A stretch of DNA of 64,000 nt from Lactiplantibacillus pentosus. GTDB taxonomy: Bacteria > Bacillota > Bacilli > Lactobacillales > Lactobacillaceae. Under the pieces are notes generated by a model. The model saw nothing but the letters and a program-made list of their open reading frames with translations, searched no databases and was not told the origin of the DNA. Where the stretch lies: positions 992,001 through 1,056,000 of the forward strand of contig NZ_CP032757.1 in NCBI RefSeq assembly GCF_003641185.1, given 5' to 3'. The translations under genes and the position numbers were made by a program. Shown here in pieces: positions 7,971-16,645 of this stretch (position 1 is its first letter; each line of letters begins with the position of its first letter).

Positions 7971-9113
7971 TTACCCAAGAAAATCTGTTGCTTCTAAGAC
8001 CCGCACACAAGCATCATGCTTGATGTGTCGCTGAGCCACGCTGAGAAAGCCTGATTCTGGGTCGCGCCGGTAGAGGATCAGTTCGTTACTGTTCTGATTA
8101 GCGCAGAGTAAGAAATGGTTATCCTTGCTCAAACCAAAGTCACGAGGGAAGACCCCTTCAGTCTTGATTTGTTGAATCTTTTCAAGTTGACGCCCATCGT
8201 CAAAAATTCGGTAGACGGCTAACGAGTTGTGCCCCCGGTTCGTCACGTACAGGAATTGCTCGTCTGCGGATAAACGAATCGCGGCAGAGCCATTATGACC
8301 AACGTAGCCTTCAGGAATATTGGAATAGTCATTTAACCAGGTGATTCGACCAGTAGCGTGGTCATATTCAGCGACTGCCACCCGACTGGCAACTTCGCCA
8401 AGGACGTAAATATGATTCGATTTTTGTGCGATTGCAATCTGCCGTGGCCCGAATCCTGGCTTGGTGCTGAAGGCAGTGACTAAGGTTAATTCACCGTTGT
8501 CAGCGACGTCATAGACGAATAATTTATCGCAACCAAGTCCGCAGACGATTAAGCGACCGTCTGGTAATAATCGGGTAAAGTGAATGTGAGCGTGGTCTTG
8601 CTCGACTTCTGGCCCCGAACCTTCAATTGGATAGTTGTGCTGTTCGCTAATATGCCACTGGTCGTCCAATTTGAACGTGTGAACCGCGTTAGTATTGTAG
8701 TTAGCGGCAAAGATGATTCTGCGCGTCGCATCTAGGAAAATGTATGATGGCACGGTGTAACTTAATTCGTTCCAGAAGTACCGGTTGGTTGCGGCATCGT
8801 AGGCTTCATAGGCTGGTGTGACACCATTTTGGTCCAACATCTTGGTATCAATCAATTTTCCGGCATCGGCTGTGGCGTCAATCACACCAACACCACCTGT
8901 ATTTTCATTCTGAGTTAAAACAGTCACTAATTTATGTTGATCATTGGCAGGGTCAAAATTGAAAAACGCTGGATTATCTAATTTGACGTATGGCTCGATT
9001 GAGACGATCTTAGCTTGTTCGGTATCCAGTGTAGCAACGTAAATACCTTCAGATTGGTTGTTTGGCGTATAGTTATCACTCGTATAACCACCGATTAAAA
9101 ATTTATCTAACAT
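7971..9113 (-). CDS. Lactonase family protein (seven-bladed beta-propeller, 6-phosphogluconolactonase type)
   Basis: The 380-residue product has repeated propeller blades, with motifs such as DNPAFFNFDPAN, HIHFTRLLPDGRLIVCGLGCDKLFVYDV, GFGPRQIAIAQ and AAIRLSADEQFLYVTNRGHNSLAVYRI. These are the hallmarks of the cycloisomerase/lactonase propeller family (PgI/YkgB-like). Members hydrolyse sugar lactones or act as cycloisomerases. The gene starts 14 bases after the enolase-superfamily dehydratase gene with an AAAAGGAG site, so the two form an operon. A role in opening a sugar-acid lactone before dehydration fits this context but is inference. No signal peptide is present. Confidence 0.88.
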   Translation of the reverse strand: MLDKFLIGGYTSDNYTPNNQSEGIYVATLDTEQAKIVSIEPYVKLDNPAFFNFDPANDQHKLVTVLTQNENTGGVGVIDATADAGKLIDTKMLDQNGVTPAYEAYDAATNRYFWNELSYTVPSYIFLDATRRIIFAANYNTNAVHTFKLDDQWHISEQHNYPIEGSGPEVEQDHAHIHFTRLLPDGRLIVCGLGCDKLFVYDVADNGELTLVTAFSTKPGFGPRQIAIAQKSNHIYVLGEVASRVAVAEYDHATGRITWLNDYSNIPEGYVGHNGSAAIRLSADEQFLYVTNRGHNSLAVYRIFDDGRQLEKIQQIKTEGVFPRDFGLSKDNHFLLCANQNSNELILYRRDPESGFLSVAQRHIKHDACVRVLEATDFLG

Positions 9114-9127
9114 GTTTAAGACTCCTT

Positions 9128-10342
9128 TTATTCGACTGTGAAGATTTGTGATTTAGCAATGGCTTCTGGGGTCAATTCTTGGCCTAGTCCAGGGAGATCA
9201 GGAACTTTGAAGAAGCCATTTTCAGGTTGGTAATCGTGAATACAAGTTTTACGGTCGTTTTCATTAAGCGCACGTTGATACTGTTCATGAATCACGAAGT
9301 TGGAGATGGCCGCTTCGGTTTGGAGTGCGGCAGCCGTCGCGATTGGACTTCCGCAAACGTGGATCTGCGCATTGATATCGTAAACTTCAGCCATATCGCA
9401 GATTTTTTTAGCCTCTGAAATTCCGCCACATAAGCATAAATCGGGTTGGACGACCTTGATGGCACGTTTTTCGAAAAGTTCGCGGAATCCCCAGCGAGTG
9501 AAGACCCGTTCACCGGCAGCAATTGGAATATTGACGTGTTGAGCAACTTCCAAGGTATTATCTGGATTGAGTGGGCTGACGGGTTCTTCGTAATACCAGA
9601 TGCGTAATGGTTCCAACAATTGACCGATTTGAATTGCCGCAGTCGTATCGGTATTGGCGTGCATATCAATAATAATGTCTAAATCATCGCCACCAGCATC
9701 TCGCATGGCTTTAACCCGATCATAGGTTGTTTTCATGACCTTGGTCGTGAGGGGACCAGTCGTCGGCCACTGCCCACCGCCATCTGGCTGGTCACTGAAA
9801 ATAATTGGGTCAAACTTGAGGGCGTCGTAGCCTTCACTCATGACCTTACGAGTTACTTCCGCGTAATCTTCAGGAGTAAGTAGGCGTTCTTTTTCGATAT
9901 GGGCGCCCCAGTTGTACTGCAACTGACTGGCGTAAGTGCGCAGGTGGTCATTGGTTTTGCCACCGAGTAACTGGTAGATAGGGGTGCGATAATACTTACC
10001 TTTAATATCCCAGAGTGCAATATCGATGGCACTGATTGCTGAGTTGACGACGACACCGCCGGCCAACCCCCAGTAAGTCGTCGTTTGTAATTGGTGCCAA
10101 ATCTTTTCAATATTTAATGGATCTTCACCAATAATGACGTGGCAGAAATCGCGTAGCATCCCGAGGCCACCCCGCCAACCTTTACCGTAAGCTAACCCGG
10201 CTTCACCAAAGCCAGAGATGCCCGCGTCGGTATTAAGACGCAGGACGATTGGTGACCAATCTTCTGTGGATCCCTTAGAATTACCACTGAAGCTTGGATC
10301 TGCACTTGGAACTTGCATGACATCGGCACTAATAATTTTCAT
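9128..10342 (-). CDS. Enolase-superfamily sugar-acid dehydratase (D-galactonate/mannonate dehydratase-like)
   Basis: The 404-residue protein is a mandelate racemase/muconate lactonizing enzyme type member. Its C-terminal barrel shows IIIDMHAN (metal-binding Asp with the Asp-x-His pair), IWYYEEPVSPL (second metal ligand), IPIAAGERVFTRWGFREL (third ligand), VVQPDLCLCGGISEAKKI and IHVCGSPIATAAAL (catalytic His). The order and the AAGER-(V/M)-F-(T/S)-R pattern resemble DgoD and ManD dehydratases, which turn aldonic acids into 2-keto-3-deoxy acids. The exact substrate cannot be assigned. It is the first gene of an operon with the lactonase, and lies divergent from a GntP permease across a cre-like site. 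Confidence 0.85.
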   Translation of the reverse strand: MKIISADVMQVPSADPSFSGNSKGSTEDWSPIVLRLNTDAGISGFGEAGLAYGKGWRGGLGMLRDFCHVIIGEDPLNIEKIWHQLQTTTYWGLAGGVVVNSAISAIDIALWDIKGKYYRTPIYQLLGGKTNDHLRTYASQLQYNWGAHIEKERLLTPEDYAEVTRKVMSEGYDALKFDPIIFSDQPDGGGQWPTTGPLTTKVMKTTYDRVKAMRDAGGDDLDIIIDMHANTDTTAAIQIGQLLEPLRIWYYEEPVSPLNPDNTLEVAQHVNIPIAAGERVFTRWGFRELFEKRAIKVVQPDLCLCGGISEAKKICDMAEVYDINAQIHVCGSPIATAAALQTEAAISNFVIHEQYQRALNENDRKTCIHDYQPENGFFKVPDLPGLGQELTPEAIAKSQIFTVE

Positions 10343-10370
10343 GAAAAGACCTCCAGTAATATTGTGGTTA

Positions 10371-10410
10371 ATAAAACGCTTTCAATAATTATTATAGATA
10401 CCTTGTGAAT
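10371..10410 (-). promoter_or_regulatory. Promoter of the dehydratase-lactonase operon with a cre-like (CcpA) site
   Basis: On the minus strand a TATAAT -10 box lies at 10389-10394. Just downstream is ATTGAAAGCGTTTTAT (10371-10386), matching the catabolite-responsive element pattern WTGAAARCGYTTW. The position after the -10 box suggests repression by CcpA when preferred sugars are present. The -35 element is weak. The site is also upstream of the divergent GntP gene and could act on both. Confidence 0.7.
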
Positions 10411-10588
10411 TATTCTACAGAGAGCAAACGGACCGCAGGCGAACCAATCGTTGCTGTGATCTTTGCCAAAACACCGCTAGAATAAAAATTAACAAGGCGA
10501 ATTAAAATAGCTATTGAATAAATCAGGTCGATGATTTATTTTTTTGAAAAGTAAAGTGAAATACATCACATATTAAGGGGTGAGCGGA

Positions 10589-11923
10589 ATGCCATTGTTC
10601 ATTATTGCGTTAGGTGTTGCGATTTTAGTGTTATTGATTGTTAAGTTGAAGTTGAACACCTTTGTCGCGTTGATTATTGTGTCGACTTTGGTTGGTCTCT
10701 TATTAGGGATTCCTATTACGAAAATCAACACGGTAATTGAAAATGGCATTGGTAGTCAGCTAGGTAGCTTGGCAATTGTTTTCGGACTTGGAGCGATGCT
10801 AGGCCGGCTGATTGCGGATTCAGGTGCTGGTTACCGGATTGCGATGGTGTTAAGTGAAAAGTTTGGTCGGCGGCAGATTGAATGGGCGATTGTTTTGGCT
10901 TCATTCATTATTGGCTTAGCATTGTTCTTTGAAGTCGGTCTGGTCGTTTTGTTGCCAATCGTGTTTGTAATTGCCAACGAGCTAGGAATTGCGATGCTTT
11001 ATTTGGCCATCCCAATGGCGGCTGCATTGAATGTTGCCCATGCCTTTTTACCACCGCATCCGGATCCAGTGGCGATTGCTGCAATTTTCAACGCACCACT
11101 AGGACACGTGCTGGTCTTAGGCATTTTGGCCGCAATCCCAACGGTTATTATTACTGGACCAGTCTACAACCATGTTCTACATCGGCTTTATCCGAGCGCC
11201 TATCATATTAAAACGACCAATAAAGTCCTTGGTGATTACCATCCCTTCGAACTTGCAGATACGCCTGGTTTTGGCATCAGTATTGTCACCGCAACGATGC
11301 CGATTATTTTAATTGCCGGTGCAACGATTTCAAAGTATTTGTTATCGGCCAAAACGTTGCCTGATCAAGTCATTCAACTGATTGGCTCACCGGATAGCGC
11401 CATGTTGCTGTCATTATTGTTAGCAATTTATACGTTAGGGATTCGGCGACACGTGCCAATGAAAAGGTTAGGACAATCCATGCGTACCGCCGTTGAACAA
11501 ATTGCGATGATGTTGTTTATTATCGGTGGTGGTGGCGCCTTCAAGCAGGTCCTGGTTACGGGTGGTGTTGCCAAGTATGTAGCGACTTTATTTTCATCCG
11601 TTCATTGGTCCCCAATTATCGCAGCTTGGATCATGACTGCCGTTTTACGTGTCTGCATTGGGTCGACTACCGTGGCGGCCTTGACTGGTGCGGGACTAGC
11701 GGTGCCACTGATGCAAGCCACTGGTGTCAATCCTGCACTAATGGTATTGGCGGTGGGTGCTGGTTCAGTATTTTGTGACCACGTTAACGGCGCCGGTTTC
11801 TGGATGATCAAGCAGTATTTCGATTTGAGCCTCAAAGAAACGTTGCTTACTTGGACGCCATTAACGATGCTCATGTCAGTCGTGGGTCTGGGCTGTGTAC
11901 TGGGGCTGTCGTTGCTGTTCTAG
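10589..11923 (+). CDS. GntP-family sugar-acid:H+ symporter
   Basis: The 444-residue protein has about twelve hydrophobic segments and the GntP-family features FGLGAMLGRLIADSGAGYRIA, LPIVFVIANELG, HAFLPPHPDPVAIAAIF, LRVCIGSTTVAALTGAGL and GSVFCDHVNGAGFWMIKQYF. These proteins import gluconate or related aldonates with protons. ATG 10589 is preferred over the in-frame GTG at 10580, because AAGGGG ends 8 bases before it and would overlap the GTG. The gene is divergent from the dehydratase-lactonase operon, suggesting uptake of the acid those enzymes process. Confidence 0.93.
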   Translation: MPLFIIALGVAILVLLIVKLKLNTFVALIIVSTLVGLLLGIPITKINTVIENGIGSQLGSLAIVFGLGAMLGRLIADSGAGYRIAMVLSEKFGRRQIEWAIVLASFIIGLALFFEVGLVVLLPIVFVIANELGIAMLYLAIPMAAALNVAHAFLPPHPDPVAIAAIFNAPLGHVLVLGILAAIPTVIITGPVYNHVLHRLYPSAYHIKTTNKVLGDYHPFELADTPGFGISIVTATMPIILIAGATISKYLLSAKTLPDQVIQLIGSPDSAMLLSLLLAIYTLGIRRHVPMKRLGQSMRTAVEQIAMMLFIIGGGGAFKQVLVTGGVAKYVATLFSSVHWSPIIAAWIMTAVLRVCIGSTTVAALTGAGLAVPLMQATGVNPALMVLAVGAGSVFCDHVNGAGFWMIKQYFDLSLKETLLTWTPLTMLMSVVGLGCVLGLSLLF

Positions 11924-11956
11924 CAAGCACGTGTCGTGAGACAATATAAATTTAGA

Positions 11957-11992
11957 GGAATTGACAGTGCGATTGCCTGCCAATTTTTTAGT
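11957..11992 (+). terminator. Probable intrinsic terminator after the GntP permease gene
   Basis: AATTG and CAG pair with CTG and CAATT around a nine-base loop (about 11959-11985, one bulge), followed by TTTTTT. Confidence 0.65.
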
Positions 11993-12064
11993 TTATGGGG
12001 CAGAATGCATCTGTATTTATGAAATAATTGTCCCAGTATTTTGTCATGAATCATACCAGTTTGT

Positions 12065-12350
12065 AGATTCTTGTTCGTCAACTGGGGTGCGTCTTATTCC
12101 GACCTCCAGGGCTGGCTGACAACGCTGGAACAGGGCGGACATCGATTTGAACTCACGCAGAAGACCACTGCGCAATTTCAAATACGAGTCTTCTTCTAGC
12201 CCGGAAAGTTCACCCGGACAAGAAGAACTTCGCCCTTGAGCATTGTCAGCCAGCCCCTCCGGTCGGGAAGCCGCTCGAATAGCGGATGAACGGCCACCTA
12301 TCTGGGTACAATTGACCGCTGGATAATAGGCAACTGGTCCTTCAGACAAA
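12065..12350 (+). repeat. Interspersed hairpin repeat, long variant B, copy 1
   Basis: GGCTGGCTGACAACGCT near 12110 pairs with AGCATTGTCAGCCAGCC near 12239, closing a 130-base structure with inner hairpins. The outer flank GAAGCCGCTCGAATAGCGG followed by CACCTATCTGGGTACAATTG recurs at 50.6 kb, and in reverse at 37.5 kb. There is no ORF with a ribosome site. The region between this copy and the next repeat (12350-12600) holds only a short minus-strand reading frame that lacks a start signal. Confidence 0.8.
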
Positions 12351-12639
12351 CTTTGAATTGGTAATAAAACTCATCTAGAATTTGCAGGTCAAGATTTTGT
12401 TGAGCGAATCTAATCGAAACTACCTTGTCGGTAAGTGACAGGATTACTGATTTCAAAGCATTAATGACTAGTTCATATTTAGTCTGATTCGAAAACGCAT
12501 CAAGTAAGGGATAATAATCCAGACACTCCTGTACTGACGACACTAGACGATAGCCTAATGATTAAGCAAAAGTTTTAGCCAAAACAAATCTGACAGTCAT
12601 CTAACAGCTGTACTGTTATATGAGTCAGTGATCAATCTT

Positions 12640-12952
12640 TAAAAAGTTTGGCCCACACATGTCTGCCTTTCGAATACTGTCCCGGCTGGAAGGTGTTCTG
12701 GGCAAGGCCCAGTGGTGAAATTTCACTTAGCAAGCGTCTTTGGCTTGGTTAGTGAAAGACCAGTATTTAAGACGTGGGTTGTCGGCTTAAATCTGTGTCC
12801 ACCACATTACGGCCATTGCCCAGAATGCCTGTAAGTCGGACTAAGACGAGCCTACCACTGCATGTTTACGGTAACTCGCACTGTTTCCAGCGAGTCACAG
12901 CTGGCAGCTCTTGAACTTAGAAATAGCATGATTGATTCATCTTTAATACTAG
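12640..12952 (-). repeat. Interspersed hairpin repeat, variant A, copy 1
   Basis: This 310-base block is closely repeated at 50988-51298 in the same direction, and at 36826-37142 in reverse. Shared blocks include CTGGAAGGTGTTCTG, GACCAGTATTTAAGACG, GGCTTAAATCTGTGTCC, and a terminal CAGCTGGCAGCTC. An inner inverted repeat closes the core, but this copy is diverged there (GTTCTGGGCAAGGCC against GGCCATTGCCCAGAA). The arms have changed together, which points to a maintained stem. Strand is set by matching the family to variant B. Confidence 0.8.
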
Positions 12953-13002
12953 ATGATAACGGCATCTCACACCACGAACCTGTCCTGAAGTAATAATGCC
13001 GA

Positions 13003-13042
13003 AAAAAACTCGTTTAGCCACAGTAGCGCTAAACGAGTATGA
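13003..13042 (-). terminator. Intrinsic terminator of the DASS permease operon
   Basis: ACTCGTTTAGC at 13008-13018 pairs perfectly with GCTAAACGAGT at 13027-13037. The minus-strand transcript ends in a run of seven U. Confidence 0.9.
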
Positions 13043-13058
13043 AGTATCGAATATCGGA

Positions 13059-14456
13059 TTATACGACACCAAGTAATTGCCAAACAGGCACGCAGCAGAG
13101 CAAGCCAACGATGTTAATCACCATGTAGCCGAGTGAAGAAGTGGCTAATGAGCGTTTAGAAGCCATCGAGTTGTTGACCGCAGCTGATCCAGTTAGGAAA
13201 GGTGCATCCATGTAGGACAAGAGCCAAATATTGACACTGGTCGTCACGATGAAGACGATTACGGCTGGATTGAACGGGGTGGTTTGGAAAAATGGCAGTA
13301 GTGCGATAATAATTAAAGTCCCTGTGGAGATTAAGGAAACCACGACAAACTTGCAGATGTAGATAATGATTGGCAGTGCAATGACGGTAATCCAGATGTT
13401 GCCTAAGATTGGGCTGATGACTGGTTTCAAAATGACACGAAGCCAGGTAGTTAAGCCGACCGTTTGCATAACGTTTCCTAAAGCCATCACGGTCCCGATG
13501 AAGATAATCGTATTCCAACTTAAGCGGGTTTTGAAGTCATTAGGGGTCAGAACCTTTGTGGCAACTAAGACACTGACGCCGACAAGTGCGGTGACCGCGG
13601 CCGGAATGTTGACGGTTGATTCGAGAATCCAGAAGACGATTGCAACGAGAATGACACCACCAGTGATTTTTTCTTCCCGCGACATTGGTCCTAGGTCCGT
13701 GAGTTGTTGATTGATGAACGCTTTAGAAACGGTTTGATCGTTATGTGGTCTAAATAAGAACCGCAAGAGGAAGAAACCACCAACTAGTGCGATAAGCGTC
13801 CATGGCAACATCATAATGAACCAATTGCCCCAACTTAATACTGATTGAAATTTATTGGGTAATAACCCTTTGAAAGCGTAGTTCTGAGCAGTCGCACTCA
13901 GAAAACTAGCTTCCATGACCAGAAATCCCCAGATGGCGGCCAGAAACAAGCCGGAACTTCCCTTACTCATTGGTTTATAGCCGAGTGCGTTGCTAATCCC
14001 CTGGGCAATCGGGGTACTCATCGCTGTTTTGGGATGGGCACTTGGAATCATCGGTGAAATGATTGTCCCAGCCGTAAAGAGTGCTAAAGTTTGACCACTA
14101 AAGTTAGCGGGAAACCACGACATAATTTTCAAAGCGATTCGATTAATCAATCCAGTTTTAGTCGCAGCAGCACCTAATCCCAGGCCACCAATAATAATCC
14201 ACATCGTTGTGGTCGAGAAAATATTGAAAGCCGTTGGAAAGTCGGTTGCACCTAAAATAACCCATGAAGACAACATCAACAGCCCAGTGGCAAAGCTTGG
14301 AATGACATTAAAAATCCAGAAAATATTGGCGGTGACTAACGATGCCAAGACGACCATCCCAGCATGGGTCAGGCCGTGGGGCGTCGGAATCGCGAATGTA
14401 ATGATCAAACCAAGAATAATACCGACCAAGCCCGCAATCCATTTAGTATGTTTCAT
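13059..14456 (-). CDS. DASS/SLC13-family anion permease (di- or tricarboxylate type)
   Basis: The 465-residue protein has about twelve membrane helices and DASS family features: MWIIIGGLGLGAAATKTGLINRIAL, GTIISPMIPSAHPKTAMSTPIA (first Ser-x-Thr hairpin region) and FVVVSLISTGTLIIIALLPFF. Plant and bacterial members exchange or co-transport dicarboxylates such as succinate, malate or tartrate. The neighbouring glucarate dehydratase suggests that glucarate, a dicarboxylate, is the cargo, but this is inference. It follows the hydroxyacid dehydrogenase by 14 bases with an AAGGTAGG site and ends at a strong terminator. Confidence 0.9.
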   Translation of the reverse strand: MKHTKWIAGLVGIILGLIITFAIPTPHGLTHAGMVVLASLVTANIFWIFNVIPSFATGLLMLSSWVILGATDFPTAFNIFSTTTMWIIIGGLGLGAAATKTGLINRIALKIMSWFPANFSGQTLALFTAGTIISPMIPSAHPKTAMSTPIAQGISNALGYKPMSKGSSGLFLAAIWGFLVMEASFLSATAQNYAFKGLLPNKFQSVLSWGNWFIMMLPWTLIALVGGFFLLRFLFRPHNDQTVSKAFINQQLTDLGPMSREEKITGGVILVAIVFWILESTVNIPAAVTALVGVSVLVATKVLTPNDFKTRLSWNTIIFIGTVMALGNVMQTVGLTTWLRVILKPVISPILGNIWITVIALPIIIYICKFVVVSLISTGTLIIIALLPFFQTTPFNPAVIVFIVTTSVNIWLLSYMDAPFLTGSAAVNNSMASKRSLATSSLGYMVINIVGLLCCVPVWQLLGVV

Positions 14457-14470
14457 AATGGCTACCTACC

Positions 14471-15448
14471 TTAGTTGTCAAAAACGTCGGGATTAACTGG
14501 AAATTGTGGAAGTTTGCCATTTGAAAAATCAATGATTGCTTGTGCCGCACCGATACCCAATGCAGCGTTAGCTTCTTTGGTCGTTCCAGCAATGTGACTG
14601 GTCAAAATTGTGTTTTTGCTGTCAAAGAGTGGGTTGTCAGGAGCGGGTGGTTCTGGATTGAATGAATCAATCGCTGCGCCGGCAAGACGGTCATGATTGA
14701 GTGCATCTGCCAAGTCAGCTTCGTTAATAATGCCACCACGTGCTGAATTGATAATATAAGCAGTTGGTTTCATCAACGACAATTCTTTCGTTGTGATCAT
14801 ATTTTTCGTTTCTGGTGTCAATGGCATGTTAACGGATAAAAAGTCAGCTAAGGGATAGATATCAGTCAATTGGTCATAAAGTTTTACTGGCGAATCCTTG
14901 ATGTAGGGGTCATAGCCAATGACGTTCATGCCAAAAGCTTCTGCCAAGGTGACCAACTGTTGACCAATTTTTCCTAGACCTAAAATCGCGAGTGTCTTAC
15001 CGCGCAGCTCATGGCCGTTCAAGTCATAGTCAGTTGAAAATCCAGGAAGTGAAGTGCCACTCAACTCAGATTTGTGAGCGCGTAACGCCGTATCTGATTT
15101 AGTGATTCTCCGGCTGAGGCTCAACATGGTGGTCATCACGTATTCCGCCACGGAAAAGGCATTTGCGCCATTCACTTTGGCAACTAAAACGTGCTGTTTG
15201 GTCGCCGCATCAACATCAACATTGTTGATTCCAGTCCCATTACGTGAAATGATTTTCAATTCTTTTCCGGCAGCAATCACATCGGCTGGCAACTTGGATG
15301 ATCGCATAATGACTGCGTAGGCGTCTTTAATTGCGGCTTTCATTGAGTCCGCGTCGGTATTAGGGGCGACTTGAACGTCAAAATCGTTCTTTTTCAACAA
15401 GTCGATTCCGGCATCGTCAATTTTTTCACTTAGCAAAACTTTTTTCAT
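14471..15448 (-). CDS. D-isomer-specific 2-hydroxyacid dehydrogenase
   Basis: The 325-residue protein has the complete family pattern. SRNGTGINNVDVDAA includes a conserved substrate-loop region, ILGLGKIGQQLVTLAEAFGM (about 152-171) is the NAD-binding Rossmann motif, and INSARGGIINE supplies the catalytic Arg. NPEPP follows with the Glu, and SHIAGTT carries the catalytic His. It is most like phosphoglycerate or hydroxypyruvate/tartronate-type dehydrogenases and lacks an ACT domain. In this operon it could reduce or oxidise a product of sugar-acid breakdown such as tartronate semialdehyde or hydroxypyruvate, which is inference. GGGAGGACACG precedes the ATG. Confidence 0.9.
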   Translation of the reverse strand: MKKVLLSEKIDDAGIDLLKKNDFDVQVAPNTDADSMKAAIKDAYAVIMRSSKLPADVIAAGKELKIISRNGTGINNVDVDAATKQHVLVAKVNGANAFSVAEYVMTTMLSLSRRITKSDTALRAHKSELSGTSLPGFSTDYDLNGHELRGKTLAILGLGKIGQQLVTLAEAFGMNVIGYDPYIKDSPVKLYDQLTDIYPLADFLSVNMPLTPETKNMITTKELSLMKPTAYIINSARGGIINEADLADALNHDRLAGAAIDSFNPEPPAPDNPLFDSKNTILTSHIAGTTKEANAALGIGAAQAIIDFSNGKLPQFPVNPDVFDN

Positions 15449-15573
15449 AATCGTGTCCTCCCAGATGATGATAGTTTAGTAAATCGCTTACAACTATATT
15501 CTAGTGATTAATTTCACTAAAACACAGTACCGAAATGGACAGCTGGTGAACTAAATCGACCATCGAACAGAGG

Positions 15574-16497
15574 CTAAGCAATAATTGAATCGGTGCTGTT
15601 AGCCTTGGAAAGCTGCTGAATTAATTGCTGGAGAATCATGTTCTGATTACTCTTTTTATAAAATAACGTTGAAGAATAGGCCGTGTTAACGTCATCAGTG
15701 ATTGGAAGAAATTTGATCAGCGGATTTTTACGCTGTTCCAGTGCCAGGAAGGGACTTGGGTAAAACCCAATCCCTTGATTGGCGGCAATCAACATGTCAC
15801 GTAGCTCAAGTGACGAGACACGATTGATCTGCTGTTCTGGAAAGGCTTGGTCGAATTTTTCATAGAAGATCTTTTTCAAGTAGTGCGACGCGTAAGGACT
15901 ATAATACAGCACTTCAAGTCCCCGTAAATCAGTTAAACTGACGGCATTGGCATGGGCCAGTTTATTAAGTGCGCTGATACCAACGACTAGATTCCCCTTG
16001 GCGAGATCAATTCTTGAAAGACTTGGGTCAGTCATATCGGTTTTCATGTAATAATAGGGAGATACGGCGATGTCCAACGTACCAGTATGGACGAGTTGTT
16101 GCAGTCGTTGCCCACTTTCTTGGCGGAATTCTAGTTTGATGTCGGTATCCGTTTTAAGTAGTGGAATGAGCATTTTTTGAACGGTGATTTCTTGGTTGGA
16201 AGAAGAAAAGCCGATTCTGAGTCGTTTTTCTTTTGTTTGTTGTTCCGTTTGGATGCGAATTAGTTCATCATTGTAGGTGTTAACAATATCTTCGGCTGCA
16301 ATCACGAACTTGGACCCGGTTGGGGTTAGGTCAGTGTTGTTATGGCGACGAATGAAGAGCTTGACACCTAGTTCATTTTCCAGCTGATCCATTTGCTTTG
16401 AAACGGCTCGTGGGGATAAGAATAGTAACTCGGCAGCTGATTTAAAACTACCATTTTTGGCAATCACTAAGAATGTTTTTAAACGGTTAATTTCCAT
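15574..16497 (-). CDS. LysR-family transcriptional regulator
   Basis: The 307-residue protein starts MEINRLKTFLVIAKNGSFKSAAELLFLSPRAVSKQMDQLENELGVKLF, the standard LysR winged helix. It continues with a periplasmic-binding-protein-like effector domain from about residue 90. It lies between the permease-dehydrogenase operon and divergent gudD, so it is the likely activator of the glucarate genes. A good GAGGAGGAACAC ribosome site precedes the ATG. The ligand is probably a sugar acid, by context. Confidence 0.92.
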   Translation of the reverse strand: MEINRLKTFLVIAKNGSFKSAAELLFLSPRAVSKQMDQLENELGVKLFIRRHNNTDLTPTGSKFVIAAEDIVNTYNDELIRIQTEQQTKEKRLRIGFSSSNQEITVQKMLIPLLKTDTDIKLEFRQESGQRLQQLVHTGTLDIAVSPYYYMKTDMTDPSLSRIDLAKGNLVVGISALNKLAHANAVSLTDLRGLEVLYYSPYASHYLKKIFYEKFDQAFPEQQINRVSSLELRDMLIAANQGIGFYPSPFLALEQRKNPLIKFLPITDDVNTAYSSTLFYKKSNQNMILQQLIQQLSKANSTDSIIA

Positions 16498-16527
16498 TAA
16501 GTGTTCCTCCTCAGACGGGTATTAGTG

Positions 16528-16605
16528 GCAAGTGAACGTTTGGTTCAGCAAGCGAACAATTTGGTACTGTTCTAATTATTGACCGGACCATATAATAAAG
16601 TCAAT
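16528..16605 (+). promoter_or_regulatory. gudD promoter region with LysR-type dyads
   Basis: TGAAC at 16533-16537 pairs with GTTCA at 16543-16547. TTC-AGCAAGC-GAA at 16544-16556 fits the T-N11-A pattern bound by LysR proteins. A TATAAT box follows at about 16591-16596, while the -35 position has no good hexamer. This is the usual layout of an activator-dependent promoter. Confidence 0.6.
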
Positions 16606-16645
16606 CAAGCATTGTTACAAAAATCACAAAAAGAGGTCGTTAAAA

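Noticed and set aside
12298..12543. An 81-codon minus-strand frame between two repeats
   Set aside because: It starts with GTG and has no ribosome site. Its last part lies inside the repeat end, which is not coding in other copies. It may be a remnant but not a gene.
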